NCBI RefSeq assembly: GCF_023101145.1
Contig: NZ_CP073714.1
Span: forward strand, 3,038,001-3,102,000
Direction of reading: 5' to 3'
Origin: Paenibacillus pabuli
Lineage (GTDB): Bacteria; Bacillota; Bacilli; Paenibacillales; Paenibacillaceae
DNA: 64,000 nucleotides
Part shown: piece after piece, positions 51,353 through 60,648 of the stretch
How the letters are laid out: each line of letters starts with the position of its first letter
Position numbering within the stretch: position 1 is the first letter of the stretch
Notes under the pieces: model-generated
Told to the model about the DNA's origin: nothing
What the model saw: only the letters and a program-made list of their open reading frames with translations
Databases searched by the model: none
Translations under genes and position numbers: made by a program

Positions 51353-54300
51353 ATTCCTCTTGTCGTTCGTTCAACCGTTAATGCTACGGGAGCAATTACA
51401 TTTACAGGAAATACGCTTGGATTGAGTCGTTCTGATACGGCAGGGGTACCCGGAACACAGGACAGTATTGGGGCATTCACAACAACCAATACGGCCTTGA
51501 CTTATGGGACATATCCAGCAGGTACGACAAGTTTGTATCAAAGTAACAGCTCAGCTGCCATATTGGTTCTTCCTGCGGGTAGTACGGTTCTATACGCAGA
51601 ATTGATCTGGGGCGGAAGTTATATTAATGGGACCGTGAATCTGAGCTCGGCCATTAACAATCCAGTTACGTTTATTACGCCTGCAGGGACTTCCAGCGTT
51701 ACGCCTGACCCGGCGACATACAATCAATTTGATTTTGGTAATGGGGCTTCAGGTTATGTACGTTCTGCCAATGTTACGTCGCTTGTTCAAAGTGGAGGAG
51801 CCGGTACATATATCACTGGAGCGGTTGTTGGGACGATTGTCATTACAAATGATGCCACGGCCAATCATGCAGGCTGGACGCTTGGAGTCATTTATCAGAA
51901 TCCCAGCCTGCCCTTTCGCAACATGTCCTTGCGTGCAGGTGGAGTACTCGTCCAGGCAACCTCGGCGCCAGTTGTTACCACACTGACTGGATTTGCTACT
52001 CCTCTTTCAGGTGCATTGGGAGGAAGGGCATTGTTCAGTGCGCAGGAGGGGGACGCGAATCGGACTGGAGACCAGGCGTTGTTTGGACCAACGTCGGCGA
52101 CTTCGGTTGCTTTATCGGGGCCTAACAACCTGGCTGCCAACTTTTTTGCATCCCAAATCAATGGAGACACCGGAGCACTTAACACGACAGGAACCTTTGG
52201 AACCCGGAACCAGATCAATGGAGCACCGGGCACCAACATTTCCGGCGGACGTCAAGGCTGGGATATAACCAATGTGGATGTGTCTGCCAGACTGATTAAT
52301 AATCAGTCTTCAGCCGTGTTGACGTTAACTACATCAGGCGATGCCTATATTGTAAACGGCAATGCCATTCAGGTTGATATCAACGCACCAAGAATTACGG
52401 TATCGAAAGGATCAACCGCCACCGGTGCCGTAGCCGGGGATAGCATTTTATACACGGTTACGGTTGCCAACGCGGGTACTGCCAGTGCTGCCAGTGTGGT
52501 ATTATCCGATTCATTGCCTGCAGGGCTTACTTTCATTCCGGGCAGCGTTACGGTTGCGGGGGTTTCCCGTTCAACACTGGATATAACAGCTGGCATTCCG
52601 CTGGGTTCATTAAACCTGTCCACGAGTATTGTTGTGACCTACCGGGCGCTCATCGCACAGGATGCAAGCATTTTGCAGCTGGTGAATACGGCCAATGCAG
52701 CTTTTACTTTTCAAAGTGTGGCCGACGGTCCGACCATCTCAGGAGTAATTCCCTCCAACAGCTCCACACTTCCTGTATATTCACCAAACCTGTCCGTTGT
52801 GAAATCGGCGAGTACAGCCAATGCAACGGTGGGTGACACGGTAACGTATACGCTTCAGGTGAACAACCGTGGGAATATCGCCGCGGTTGTTACATTGACA
52901 GATAACATCCCAAGTGGGAGCTCCTATGTAGCAGGCAGCTTCCGCCTGAATGGTAATGTTATTGCAGGTGCAAATCCGGCTACCGGTGTGAATCTGGGCA
53001 GTCTTGCTGCAGGCAGCGCCAATACCGTCACCTTTCAAGTGCTCGTCACAAGCTTGCCTACACCGCCAACCCTTGTGGATCAGGCAACCACTTCCTATTC
53101 GTTCAACTCACCTGACGGACGGACCATCACCGGTACAACAACATCGAATACCGTGACAATTCCGGTGACATTACCGAATGTAACTGCGGTAAAATCGGCC
53201 TCGGTTAGCGATGTGGCTGTGGGGGAGACATTTACCTACACCGTGGTGACCGCGAATGGTGGCATTGAGCCGATTAACAACGTGATTCTCACAGATGCTG
53301 TCCCCGCTGGGTCTGCATTTGTTCTCGGAAGTGTAACTGTAGGAGGAAGTGCTGTAGCAGCAGCGAATCCGGGTAGTGGAATATCCATTGGGACCCTTGC
53401 TGCAGGAAGTTCTGCGACAGTGACTTTCCAGGTTAATGTTCAATCCTTACCTTCATCGGGTTCACTTGCGAATCGGGCTTCCGTTTCCTATAGTTCAGGT
53501 GCATTTACGGGCATTTCCAACTCCAATTCCATTACAACCCCCGTATACCAGCCGATTATTGCCATTAACAAGTCGGCAAGTCAAACAAGTGCTACCCTGG
53601 GAGATCAGCTTGCTTATACACTGGTCGTTAGCAGCAGCGGTAATTTGGGAGCACAGGTTACGGTGACTGATACCATTCCTGCTGGTCTCACATTTGTGCC
53701 TAACTCGGTAACGGTAAATGGTACTGCCCGTCCGGGTGTAAGTCCATTAACCGGAATTGCGCTGGGCAGTCTTCAGCCAGGAACCACGACCACCATCGTA
53801 TTTCGAGCTACGCTTAATATTCTTCCATCTCCGCCAACGCTGGAGAACCAGGGGACAGCAACCTATACGTACCAGCTTCCAAGCGGACGAAGTCTGTCAG
53901 GCAGCAGCCAATCCAACGTCGTTCGTATTGCAGCATCAGCACCTAACGTCTCGATCAGCAAAACCGTAAATACTCCCGATGCCACTGTAGGAGATGTACT
54001 TACCTATAGGGTTATTGCAACGAACACGGGGGTAAGCGCAGTTCAAAATCTCGTTGTTTCTGATACGCCGTCCGGATCGGAATTCGTCCCGGGCAGCGTC
54101 ACAATTAATGGAACTACCGCTGGAAGTGCAAGCCCAATTGCAGGAATTGTTGTGGGAACCCTGAATAGCTCCAGCAGCGTAACCGTGACTTATCAAGCAA
54201 GGGTGACCTCCGTTCCGGCTTCGGGTTCGGTTACCAATCGGGCGAGTGCAGCATTTACGTCAGGCAGTTTTAATGGCGTTTCTTCATCAATTACCGTTAG

Positions 54301-57300
54301 TACACCGATATTCCAGCCTGTCATACAAGTGGTGAAATCAGCAAGTACAACCAATCTGACGGTAGGCGATACCTTTAATTACAGCATACAGATTAGCAAC
54401 ACGGGTAATATCGTATCCACGGTTACCTTGACAGATCCTATTCCTGCTGGAGCTGTATTCAGCACGAACAGCGTCATTATCAATGGAGTACCTACTCCTG
54501 GTGTGAACCCGGCAACCGGGATTAATCTGGGTTCGATTGCGGCTGGCTCAAGCGCAACGGTAACCTTTGTTGCAACGGTTACAAGTTTGCCTAGTTCTAG
54601 GCAGTTGACTAATCAGGCGGTTGGATCATATTCCTACACTCTTCCGAGTGGACGAACGATTGCCGGCTTTTCTTCATCGAATACGATCACAATTCCCGTT
54701 TCTCTGCCAAATGTATCCATTGTAGACAGCAGCAATGTTGCATCTGGCGTAGTGGGGGATGTCATACGATACACATCTGTTATAAGGAACAACGGAACAG
54801 TAGCAGTTAACAATGTGATCTATGTTAATCCTCTTCCTTCGAATACCCCATTTGTACCCGGAAGCGTCATTGTGAACGGGGCTTCATCCTCGCTCTCCAA
54901 TCCGACCGCCGGCATTCCACTCGGTACCCTGGCTCCAGGAGCTGAGGTTACCGTAACTTTTGAGGTGACGATTACCATGCCGATCCCTTCACAGATTAAC
55001 AATCAGTCGACGGTCAGCTTCACATCCGGTTCATTTTCGGGGTCCTCATCATCCAACACAACACAGACTCCGGTCATTCAACCGCAGATTTCACTCGTCA
55101 AAACGGCTAATACAATCAATGCAACTGTAGGTGATACAGTTGTATACACAGTGACCGTTAGCAACACAGGCAATTTGCAGGCAAATGTTACGGTATCGGA
55201 TACCATTCCCGCTGCAACGACGTTTGTAGCCAACAGTGTAGTGGTATCTGGTATACCGCAGCCCGGAGCAGCGCCAGGAACCGGCATTCCGGTAGGCGTC
55301 GTAGCAGCGGGAGCGACAGCAGTGGTCACGTTCGCCGTCGTTGTGAATACCCTTCCATCTCCTCAGCAGCTCAGCAACTTTGCTACCTCAACCTTTACCT
55401 TTACTCCTCCAGACGGACGAACCTTAACAGGAAACGCGGCATCAAATACGTTAACGTTTCCGGTGTCATCTCCAAACGTTGCTGTAGTTAAAAGTACACC
55501 ATCGACAGCGGCTGCCGTTGGTGATACCGTTACTTACTCCATACTGATCACGAACAGCGGGATTGCCCCCGTAAACAATATTCAGTTTTCGGATCCGATT
55601 CCTTCCGGAGCCACCTTTGTAACAGGCAGTGTTACGGTAAATGGGGTGGCACAACCCGGAGCCAATCCCGCAGGGGGAATATCGCTTGGTACGCTAGCTC
55701 CTGGAGCGTCTGCTACTGTTACATTTAGTATCCGTGTCAATGCAATTCCTTCAAGTGGTCAATTAAGCAATCAGTCCACAGTAAGTTTCACCTCGGGAGC
55801 ATTCTCAAGCACAACATTCTCTAATACGGTGGTCACGCCTGTACTCCAACCCATTCTTACTGCGCAAAAGAGGGCAAGTACACAAAATGCGACCGTTGGA
55901 GATACGGTCAGCTACACGATTACCGTCTCTAATCAGGGGAACTTTGGGGCTCAAATTAACCTGACGGATAATATCCCTGCGGGTACCATTCTTGTTCCAA
56001 ACAGTGTCATTGTGAATGGTCAGCCACTGCCTGCTGCAAATCCAGCCACAAGTATTCCCGCTGGAACGGTAGCTGCCGGAGCAACAACAACCATTACCTT
56101 TTCAGTCATCATTGACACCTTGCCATCCCCGCAGCAGCTGGTGAATCAGGCCTCAGTCGCTCTTTCCTTTACACTACCCGATGGCCGGATCATTACAGGT
56201 TCTGTTCTGTCCAATGTACTTACTATTCCCGTCTCAGCTCCGGATGTACTTGTAGTGAAATCGACGACATCCACGGCAGTTTCTGTTGGGGATATTGTAA
56301 CGTATAGCGTCGCAGTAACGAACAACGGTATTGAGACGGTCAACAATGTGGTCTTTACGGATGCAGTGCCGACAAGTACCGTTCTAACTGCAAACGGCGT
56401 GTTTGTAGATGGCGTTCTTCGCCCAGGTGCTAACCCTTCCACAGGTATTACGATTGGTTCCATTGCACCAGGAGTTACCGTTACCGTCGTATTTAGTGTA
56501 CGGGTTACAGCGCTCCCGGCCAGTGCTGCTCTGAACAATCAGTCCACAGTTAGCTTTACATCAGGTACGTTCTCAGCCACCACGTTCTCTAATACAGTTA
56601 CAACGCCGGTATATCAACCAATTCTCACTGCGGTCAAGTCAGGAAGTCAAGCTGTAGCCACAGTAGGAGACACCATTGTGTATAGCATTGCCATCTCCAA
56701 TGCCGGGAACTATGGGGCTTCTGTCACGCTGACAGATACCATTCCTGCAGGAACTGAACTCGTTCCCAATAGCGTTATTATAAATGGCGCCTCTGCGCCG
56801 GGTGCCAATCCCGCTTCGGGTATTCCGCTAGGTGTTATTTCCACAACAACCATCGTCTTGTTCTCGGTCGTCATCGTTACGCTTCCTTTGAGTCAGTCAA
56901 TAACAAATCAGGCTTCAGCGACCTTTACGTATACACTCCCAGATGGAAGAACACTGGGAGGCAGTCTAACCTCCAATGCACTCAATATACAAGTATCTGC
57001 TCCGGATGTACGCGTAGTGAAAACGACAACGGCTGCTGATGCTGTTGTGGGCGATACCATTGTGTATGAGATGGTTGTGACCAATGACGGAATTGAGCAG
57101 GTTAACAACGTGGTGTTAACCGATCCGATTGATCCGGCGGTTACTTTTGTTGCCGGTAGTGTGCTGGTGGATGGCGTTCCACGTGCCTCTGCAAACCCTG
57201 CTTTGGGGATCGCGCTTGGAACGTTGGCACCTGGAGCATCTGTAGCCGTATCCTATGCAGTCAGGGTCAATTCACTACCTACGCCACCGCAGGTGAGCAG

Positions 57301-58054
57301 TCAATCATCCGTAAGTTTTACATCAGGTACTTTTTCGGGAGCAACCTATTCCAATACAGTGGTTACGCCGATCTATCAGCCGATTATTGCCGTAACCAAA
57401 ACCGCAAATACGTCCAATGCGACCGTGGGTGACACCATTGTTTATTCTTTTTCCATTAATAATAGTGGAAACCTTGCTGCTAATCTGACGTTGACCGATA
57501 ACATTCCGGACGGGGCTGTGCTTGTTCCAAATAGCGTTTTGATCGATGGTGTTCCACAGCCAGGTGCCAATCCGGAAGCAGGCATCGTTGTGGGTACCAT
57601 AACGCCAGGGGGAACGGTTAATGTAACAGTTACCCTTGAAGTTACTGTGGATACGCTGCCGCAGAATCAGCGGTTGACCAACCAAGCTGTGGCCAATTAT
57701 ACATTTAGCCCACCGGATGGCCGTCAGTTGACAGGTACTGTATCTTCCAACGTTCTGGTGATTCCTGTTTCTGCACCGAACGTGACTGTCGTTAAAAGCA
57801 CAAGTGCCATTGATGCTGTTGTAGGAGATGTGATCACTTATACGGTTACGGTCACTAACAGTGGCATCGAAGTGGTCAATAACGTGGTCATGGTAGACCC
57901 TGTACCAACAGGCACCGTATTTGTACCGGGAAGTGTGACGGTGGATAGTGTGGCAAGGCCTACCGGAAATCCGAATACAGGAATAACGCTCGGTTCAATT
58001 GCTGCCGGTGCTTCAGTTACTGTTACATTCCGAGTAGAGGTTGTGGTGATATGA
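51353..58054 (+). CDS. Giant DUF11-repeat protein, probable spore or cell-surface structural protein
   Basis: About 2,233 residues counted from the proposed ATT start. Residues 1-345 form a non-repeat head (GAITFTGNTLGLSRSD, LYAELIWGGSYING). From base 52388, fifteen DUF11 Ig-like repeats follow in two alternating types: A (NATVGDT, PDGRTLTG) and B (VNNV, VSFTSGxF). The sequence is rich in Thr, Ser, Val and Asn. I see no Cys after the ATT codon, and no signal peptide, LPXTG or SLH domain. The frame is open from GTG 51296/TTG 51299, but the only good ribosome binding site, GGGGAGGTGA (51338-51347), points to ATT 51353. The stop falls inside repeat 15, which continues in the overlapping next gene. 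A surface-filament or exosporium role is inferred. Confidence 0.85.
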   Translation: MPLVVRSTVNATGAITFTGNTLGLSRSDTAGVPGTQDSIGAFTTTNTALTYGTYPAGTTSLYQSNSSAAILVLPAGSTVLYAELIWGGSYINGTVNLSSAINNPVTFITPAGTSSVTPDPATYNQFDFGNGASGYVRSANVTSLVQSGGAGTYITGAVVGTIVITNDATANHAGWTLGVIYQNPSLPFRNMSLRAGGVLVQATSAPVVTTLTGFATPLSGALGGRALFSAQEGDANRTGDQALFGPTSATSVALSGPNNLAANFFASQINGDTGALNTTGTFGTRNQINGAPGTNISGGRQGWDITNVDVSARLINNQSSAVLTLTTSGDAYIVNGNAIQVDINAPRITVSKGSTATGAVAGDSILYTVTVANAGTASAASVVLSDSLPAGLTFIPGSVTVAGVSRSTLDITAGIPLGSLNLSTSIVVTYRALIAQDASILQLVNTANAAFTFQSVADGPTISGVIPSNSSTLPVYSPNLSVVKSASTANATVGDTVTYTLQVNNRGNIAAVVTLTDNIPSGSSYVAGSFRLNGNVIAGANPATGVNLGSLAAGSANTVTFQVLVTSLPTPPTLVDQATTSYSFNSPDGRTITGTTTSNTVTIPVTLPNVTAVKSASVSDVAVGETFTYTVVTANGGIEPINNVILTDAVPAGSAFVLGSVTVGGSAVAAANPGSGISIGTLAAGSSATVTFQVNVQSLPSSGSLANRASVSYSSGAFTGISNSNSITTPVYQPIIAINKSASQTSATLGDQLAYTLVVSSSGNLGAQVTVTDTIPAGLTFVPNSVTVNGTARPGVSPLTGIALGSLQPGTTTTIVFRATLNILPSPPTLENQGTATYTYQLPSGRSLSGSSQSNVVRIAASAPNVSISKTVNTPDATVGDVLTYRVIATNTGVSAVQNLVVSDTPSGSEFVPGSVTINGTTAGSASPIAGIVVGTLNSSSSVTVTYQARVTSVPASGSVTNRASAAFTSGSFNGVSSSITVSTPIFQPVIQVVKSASTTNLTVGDTFNYSIQISNTGNIVSTVTLTDPIPAGAVFSTNSVIINGVPTPGVNPATGINLGSIAAGSSATVTFVATVTSLPSSRQLTNQAVGSYSYTLPSGRTIAGFSSSNTITIPVSLPNVSIVDSSNVASGVVGDVIRYTSVIRNNGTVAVNNVIYVNPLPSNTPFVPGSVIVNGASSSLSNPTAGIPLGTLAPGAEVTVTFEVTITMPIPSQINNQSTVSFTSGSFSGSSSSNTTQTPVIQPQISLVKTANTINATVGDTVVYTVTVSNTGNLQANVTVSDTIPAATTFVANSVVVSGIPQPGAAPGTGIPVGVVAAGATAVVTFAVVVNTLPSPQQLSNFATSTFTFTPPDGRTLTGNAASNTLTFPVSSPNVAVVKSTPSTAAAVGDTVTYSILITNSGIAPVNNIQFSDPIPSGATFVTGSVTVNGVAQPGANPAGGISLGTLAPGASATVTFSIRVNAIPSSGQLSNQSTVSFTSGAFSSTTFSNTVVTPVLQPILTAQKRASTQNATVGDTVSYTITVSNQGNFGAQINLTDNIPAGTILVPNSVIVNGQPLPAANPATSIPAGTVAAGATTTITFSVIIDTLPSPQQLVNQASVALSFTLPDGRIITGSVLSNVLTIPVSAPDVLVVKSTTSTAVSVGDIVTYSVAVTNNGIETVNNVVFTDAVPTSTVLTANGVFVDGVLRPGANPSTGITIGSIAPGVTVTVVFSVRVTALPASAALNNQSTVSFTSGTFSATTFSNTVTTPVYQPILTAVKSGSQAVATVGDTIVYSIAISNAGNYGASVTLTDTIPAGTELVPNSVIINGASAPGANPASGIPLGVISTTTIVLFSVVIVTLPLSQSITNQASATFTYTLPDGRTLGGSLTSNALNIQVSAPDVRVVKTTTAADAVVGDTIVYEMVVTNDGIEQVNNVVLTDPIDPAVTFVAGSVLVDGVPRASANPALGIALGTLAPGASVAVSYAVRVNSLPTPPQVSSQSSVSFTSGTFSGATYSNTVVTPIYQPIIAVTKTANTSNATVGDTIVYSFSINNSGNLAANLTLTDNIPDGAVLVPNSVLIDGVPQPGANPEAGIVVGTITPGGTVNVTVTLEVTVDTLPQNQRLTNQAVANYTFSPPDGRQLTGTVSSNVLVIPVSAPNVTVVKSTSAIDAVVGDVITYTVTVTNSGIEVVNNVVMVDPVPTGTVFVPGSVTVDSVARPTGNPNTGITLGSIAAGASVTVTFRVEVVVI

Positions 58055-59748
58055 GCCAATCTTCCGGTCCGTTGTCCCACACGCTAAAGAATCAGTCACT
58101 GGTTCGATTCAGCTCGGGTGCGACTGAACTGGAACAGGTGGCCTATTCCAATACGGTATTAACACCATGGATCGGCCCCAGGCTGGAAGTTCACAAATTT
58201 TGCAACGTTGATGAGGCTGCACTGGGGCAGACGCTGACCTACCTGATCGAGATTATGAATTCCGGTAATTGTCCTGCGATGGTTCGTGTGCTGGATTCGT
58301 TGTCACCGGAAACTTCGCTTCTTCCCAACAGTGTGCTTCGGGATGGAACTCCTCTACCGGGAGTATCACCGGAGAGAGGTATTCCGGCACAGGAAGTCGC
58401 ACCCGGAATGACGTTGCGAATTCATTTCCAGGTGATCATCGTCGGGATCCCACCGGCCCTGAAATTGGTGAATCAAGCGATGGTGCGGTATGAGTTTGTG
58501 ACACCAGAAGGGCGAACGGTTGAGGGAGAAGAGAGATCCAACCTGGTAGAAGTAAACCTGGTCTCGTCGAGTCTGTCGTTGGTTTTGAACGCAGACCGTG
58601 TACAGACCTTTGTCGGGGATATCGTTACTTATAACCTCTTGGTGAGTAATCCGGGATTTGTGATAGGAAACGATGCTATGGTAACAATTCCATTGCCCAA
58701 TAATATTGAATTTCTGCCAGGAAGTGTCGTAATGAATGAGATTTTTGTTCCTGAGGCGACGCCTGATTCCGGAATTATGGTAGGCGAGGTTTTGCCTGGA
58801 AAATCGATACCAATTCAATTTCGAGTACAGGTCACGGGAGGAAGTAGCACAGCAGAAAGTCTCTCCACTCAGGCATTGTTAGAGTTCACTTCAGGTGACC
58901 AATTGGAGACAGTATACTCAAACGTAGTAACTTTGCAAGTTATTCAGCCCCGGATTTCGATTGCAAAAAGTGCAGATCCGTCCGTTGCTACTCTTGGAGA
59001 TATCGTTCAGTATCAGATAACGGTACGCAATGAAGGTTCATTTGCAGTGGATGCAGTCGTGACGGATTTTCTTCCGCCGGGCATGCAATATGTCGAGGGA
59101 AGTCTTGTGTGGAATGGTGTGAAACGGCGTGGAACAAGTCTAGTCAAAGGTATCAATCTTGGAACGCTGACTGCACGATCTACGGTAAATATCCAATTCG
59201 AAGTGGACCTTGCAGAGCAGGAGAAGCATGTTCCTGCAATCTTTGAGCTGATGAATCAGGCTCGCCTGCTTTATACATTTCGCTTACCGGATTCTCGTTC
59301 CGTGCAGCGAATGATTTCTTCCAATCCGGCTGTCATTCAGTTGAAGTTCCCCATCATTTCGGTCCATGTGGAAGTGAAACCTGATCTGATCGAAAGAGGA
59401 GGGATTGTAACTTTTCATGTACGTGTGACCAACACAGGGTCCTGGCCAGCAAGGGTGCAGTTGGCTGATGTTCTGCCTCCAGGAGCCAAATGGATTGGAG
59501 AGGCGGAAGTGCGGGAACGAGCGATCATATCAGAGTACTCTTCACCAAGGCATTTACATTTGGGAGAATTAGCGCCTAGTGCAGTTAGAGAGATCACCTA
59601 CGTTGCGCAAATATCCTCATCAGAACAACTGGGAGCCCAGAAGGGTTCCATGATTGCGATGTACACCTATGAATGGAACGGTCAGAAACATTCAGGACAG
59701 TCCACTTCGAATATATATACCATTATTGTTGAAGATAGCGATGAGTAA
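52388..59748 (+). repeat. Array of 19 alternating DUF11 repeat units
   Basis: Units begin near 52388, 52784, 53174, 53552, 53942, 54317, 54707, 55082, 55472, 55850, 56240, 56618, 57002, 57380, 57776, 58177, 58573, 58948 and 59350. Units 2-14 alternate 384-396 bp (A type) and 375-378 bp (B type), a super-repeat of about 768 bp. Unit 15 is 401 bp, not a multiple of three, and holds the frame switch between the two genes. DNA identity between units is low to moderate, so this is an old protein-level repeat rather than a recent tandem duplication. Confidence 0.88.
58051..59748 (+). CDS. Second DUF11-repeat protein, continuing the repeat array
   Basis: A 565-residue protein whose first 42 residues (SSGPLSHTLKNQSLVRF, YSNTVLTPWIG) match the C-terminal half of a B-type repeat, the half missing from the end of the upstream protein. 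Four further, more diverged repeats follow (A, B, A and an unusual last one). Cys residues appear here (FCNVDEA, SGNCPAM), and the composition is more charged than upstream. ATG 58051 overlaps the upstream TGA as ATGA, with AGAGG ten bases before. Either it is translated by coupling as a separate partner, or the two are one gene broken by a one-base change. No anchor or signal peptide is visible. Confidence 0.82.
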   Translation: MSQSSGPLSHTLKNQSLVRFSSGATELEQVAYSNTVLTPWIGPRLEVHKFCNVDEAALGQTLTYLIEIMNSGNCPAMVRVLDSLSPETSLLPNSVLRDGTPLPGVSPERGIPAQEVAPGMTLRIHFQVIIVGIPPALKLVNQAMVRYEFVTPEGRTVEGEERSNLVEVNLVSSSLSLVLNADRVQTFVGDIVTYNLLVSNPGFVIGNDAMVTIPLPNNIEFLPGSVVMNEIFVPEATPDSGIMVGEVLPGKSIPIQFRVQVTGGSSTAESLSTQALLEFTSGDQLETVYSNVVTLQVIQPRISIAKSADPSVATLGDIVQYQITVRNEGSFAVDAVVTDFLPPGMQYVEGSLVWNGVKRRGTSLVKGINLGTLTARSTVNIQFEVDLAEQEKHVPAIFELMNQARLLYTFRLPDSRSVQRMISSNPAVIQLKFPIISVHVEVKPDLIERGGIVTFHVRVTNTGSWPARVQLADVLPPGAKWIGEAEVRERAIISEYSSPRHLHLGELAPSAVREITYVAQISSSEQLGAQKGSMIAMYTYEWNGQKHSGQSTSNIYTIIVEDSDE

Positions 59749-59813
59749 TGGGAGAAAACTACCTTTTATCTGTAAATGTAAGGAGGTTTTTGCTTCATTT
59801 TGGAGTCATGACA

Positions 59814-59841
59814 TTACACGAACGTAAATGAATGGTATACT
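59814..59841 (+). promoter_or_regulatory. Sigma-A-like promoter for the YolD-like gene
   Basis: TTACAC (59814-59819), 16-bp spacer, TATACT (59836-59841) with an extended -10 TG. Transcription starting near 59848 would give a leader of about 65 bases before TTG 59913. Confidence 0.55.
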
Positions 59842-59912
59842 AATTGAATATGACCTCGGCAAACAACCCGTGGATTCGGGACGTCGGATTAGCTATAGAG
59901 GAGGCCGCTGCA

Positions 59913-60170
59913 TTGGCAAAAGCAAAAGTTGCAAAAAGACCTACCCGGGATGAGTTTGAACTGGAAGAATTGGGGAACCAATTGGTTGAAGCTTTTCATG
60001 AACGTTCGGAAGTGTTACTAACCGTGTGGGGCAAGGAAGATCAGGTTCATGGGGTGATTGTGAAGTTGGACTCACGTACCAGACTTGTGCATGTGGAGTA
60101 TACCGAGGAAGAATTCACAGCCAAAGTGCCGTTCCTGGATATTATGCGCGTTGATTCTCCACGTTACTGA
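59913..60170 (+). CDS. YolD-like family protein
   Basis: An 85-residue protein with the YolD-like pattern: an N-terminal helix (FELEELGNQLVEAFHERS) followed by a small beta barrel (VLLTVWGKEDQVHGVIVKLDSRTRLVHVEY ending IMRVDSP). Members are common in spore formers, some next to DNA polymerase Y genes, with unclear function; no polymerase is nearby. The start is TTG 59913, because GAGGAGG at 59898-59904 lies eight bases upstream; the in-frame ATG at 59850 has no such signal and nearly coincides with the predicted transcript start. Confidence 0.72.
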   Translation: MAKAKVAKRPTRDEFELEELGNQLVEAFHERSEVLLTVWGKEDQVHGVIVKLDSRTRLVHVEYTEEEFTAKVPFLDIMRVDSPRY

Positions 60171-60230
60171 AGGAAAATTATAAATAGGTCTTGAAATAGG
60201 GCATCCGCCCTGTCAAATCGTTTCTCCCTG

Positions 60231-60239
60231 CATAAGATA
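60231..60239 (+). promoter_or_regulatory. Possible sigma-K-type -10 element for the YjcZ-like gene
   Basis: CATAAGATA fits the CATANNNTA pattern of sigma-K promoters and lies 17 bases before the Shine-Dalgarno. A -35 AC element is not clear, so this is tentative. Confidence 0.3.
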
Positions 60240-60270
60240 ACCCATACCTGTTGCAGAGGAGGTACGGTCA

Positions 60271-60390
60271 ATGAGCGAAGTATTAGGTGGAGAAACAAGA
60301 GGCTACGGATACGGAGGTTTTACTTCTGTAGGTGCCATTCTGGTTCTGTTCATCCTGTTGGTTATCATCTCCAAAGCGTTCTTGGTATAA
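60271..60390 (+). CDS. YjcZ-family small sporulation protein
   Basis: A 39-residue protein: a short Gly/Tyr-rich N-terminus (GGETRGYGYGGF) and one C-terminal membrane helix (VGAILVLFILLVIISKAF). This is the tiny membrane protein family typified by YjcZ and its relatives in Bacillales spore formers. GAGGAGGT (60256-60263) precedes ATG 60271 at good distance, and a perfect terminator follows, so it is an independent small transcript. Confidence 0.85.
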   Translation: MSEVLGGETRGYGYGGFTSVGAILVLFILLVIISKAFLV

Positions 60391-60416
60391 AACGTTATTC
60401 CCCAATGAATGAAGGA

Positions 60417-60446
60417 AGCTCTGCCATCCCGGCAGAGCTTTTTTTG
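60417..60446 (+). terminator. Intrinsic terminator after the YjcZ-like gene
   Basis: AGCTCTGCC (60417-60425), five-base loop, GGCAGAGCT (60431-60439), then a T-run. Confidence 0.93.
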
Positions 60447-60648
60447 TGATTTTTCCTGTTGTTTGCCAAACTGAGAAGGACGATTTCTGCAGGATAGAAC
60501 ACGGCCCATCTGGCAGAGAGACGATGTAAATATTGCGGGAAGAGATGAGATCAGTCATTGGCGAATTTTGTAGAAATTTCGATGTAAGTCATGCGGACGT
60601 TATGATAAAATAAAACCATCCCTAGAGAAAGAATGAGGTGTTTCCCCA

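Noticed and set aside
52388..58050. DNA-level tandem repeats that might indicate a CRISPR array or recent expansion
   Set aside because: The unit length of 375-396 bp and low DNA identity with conserved protein motifs show an old coding repeat, not CRISPR or a minisatellite.
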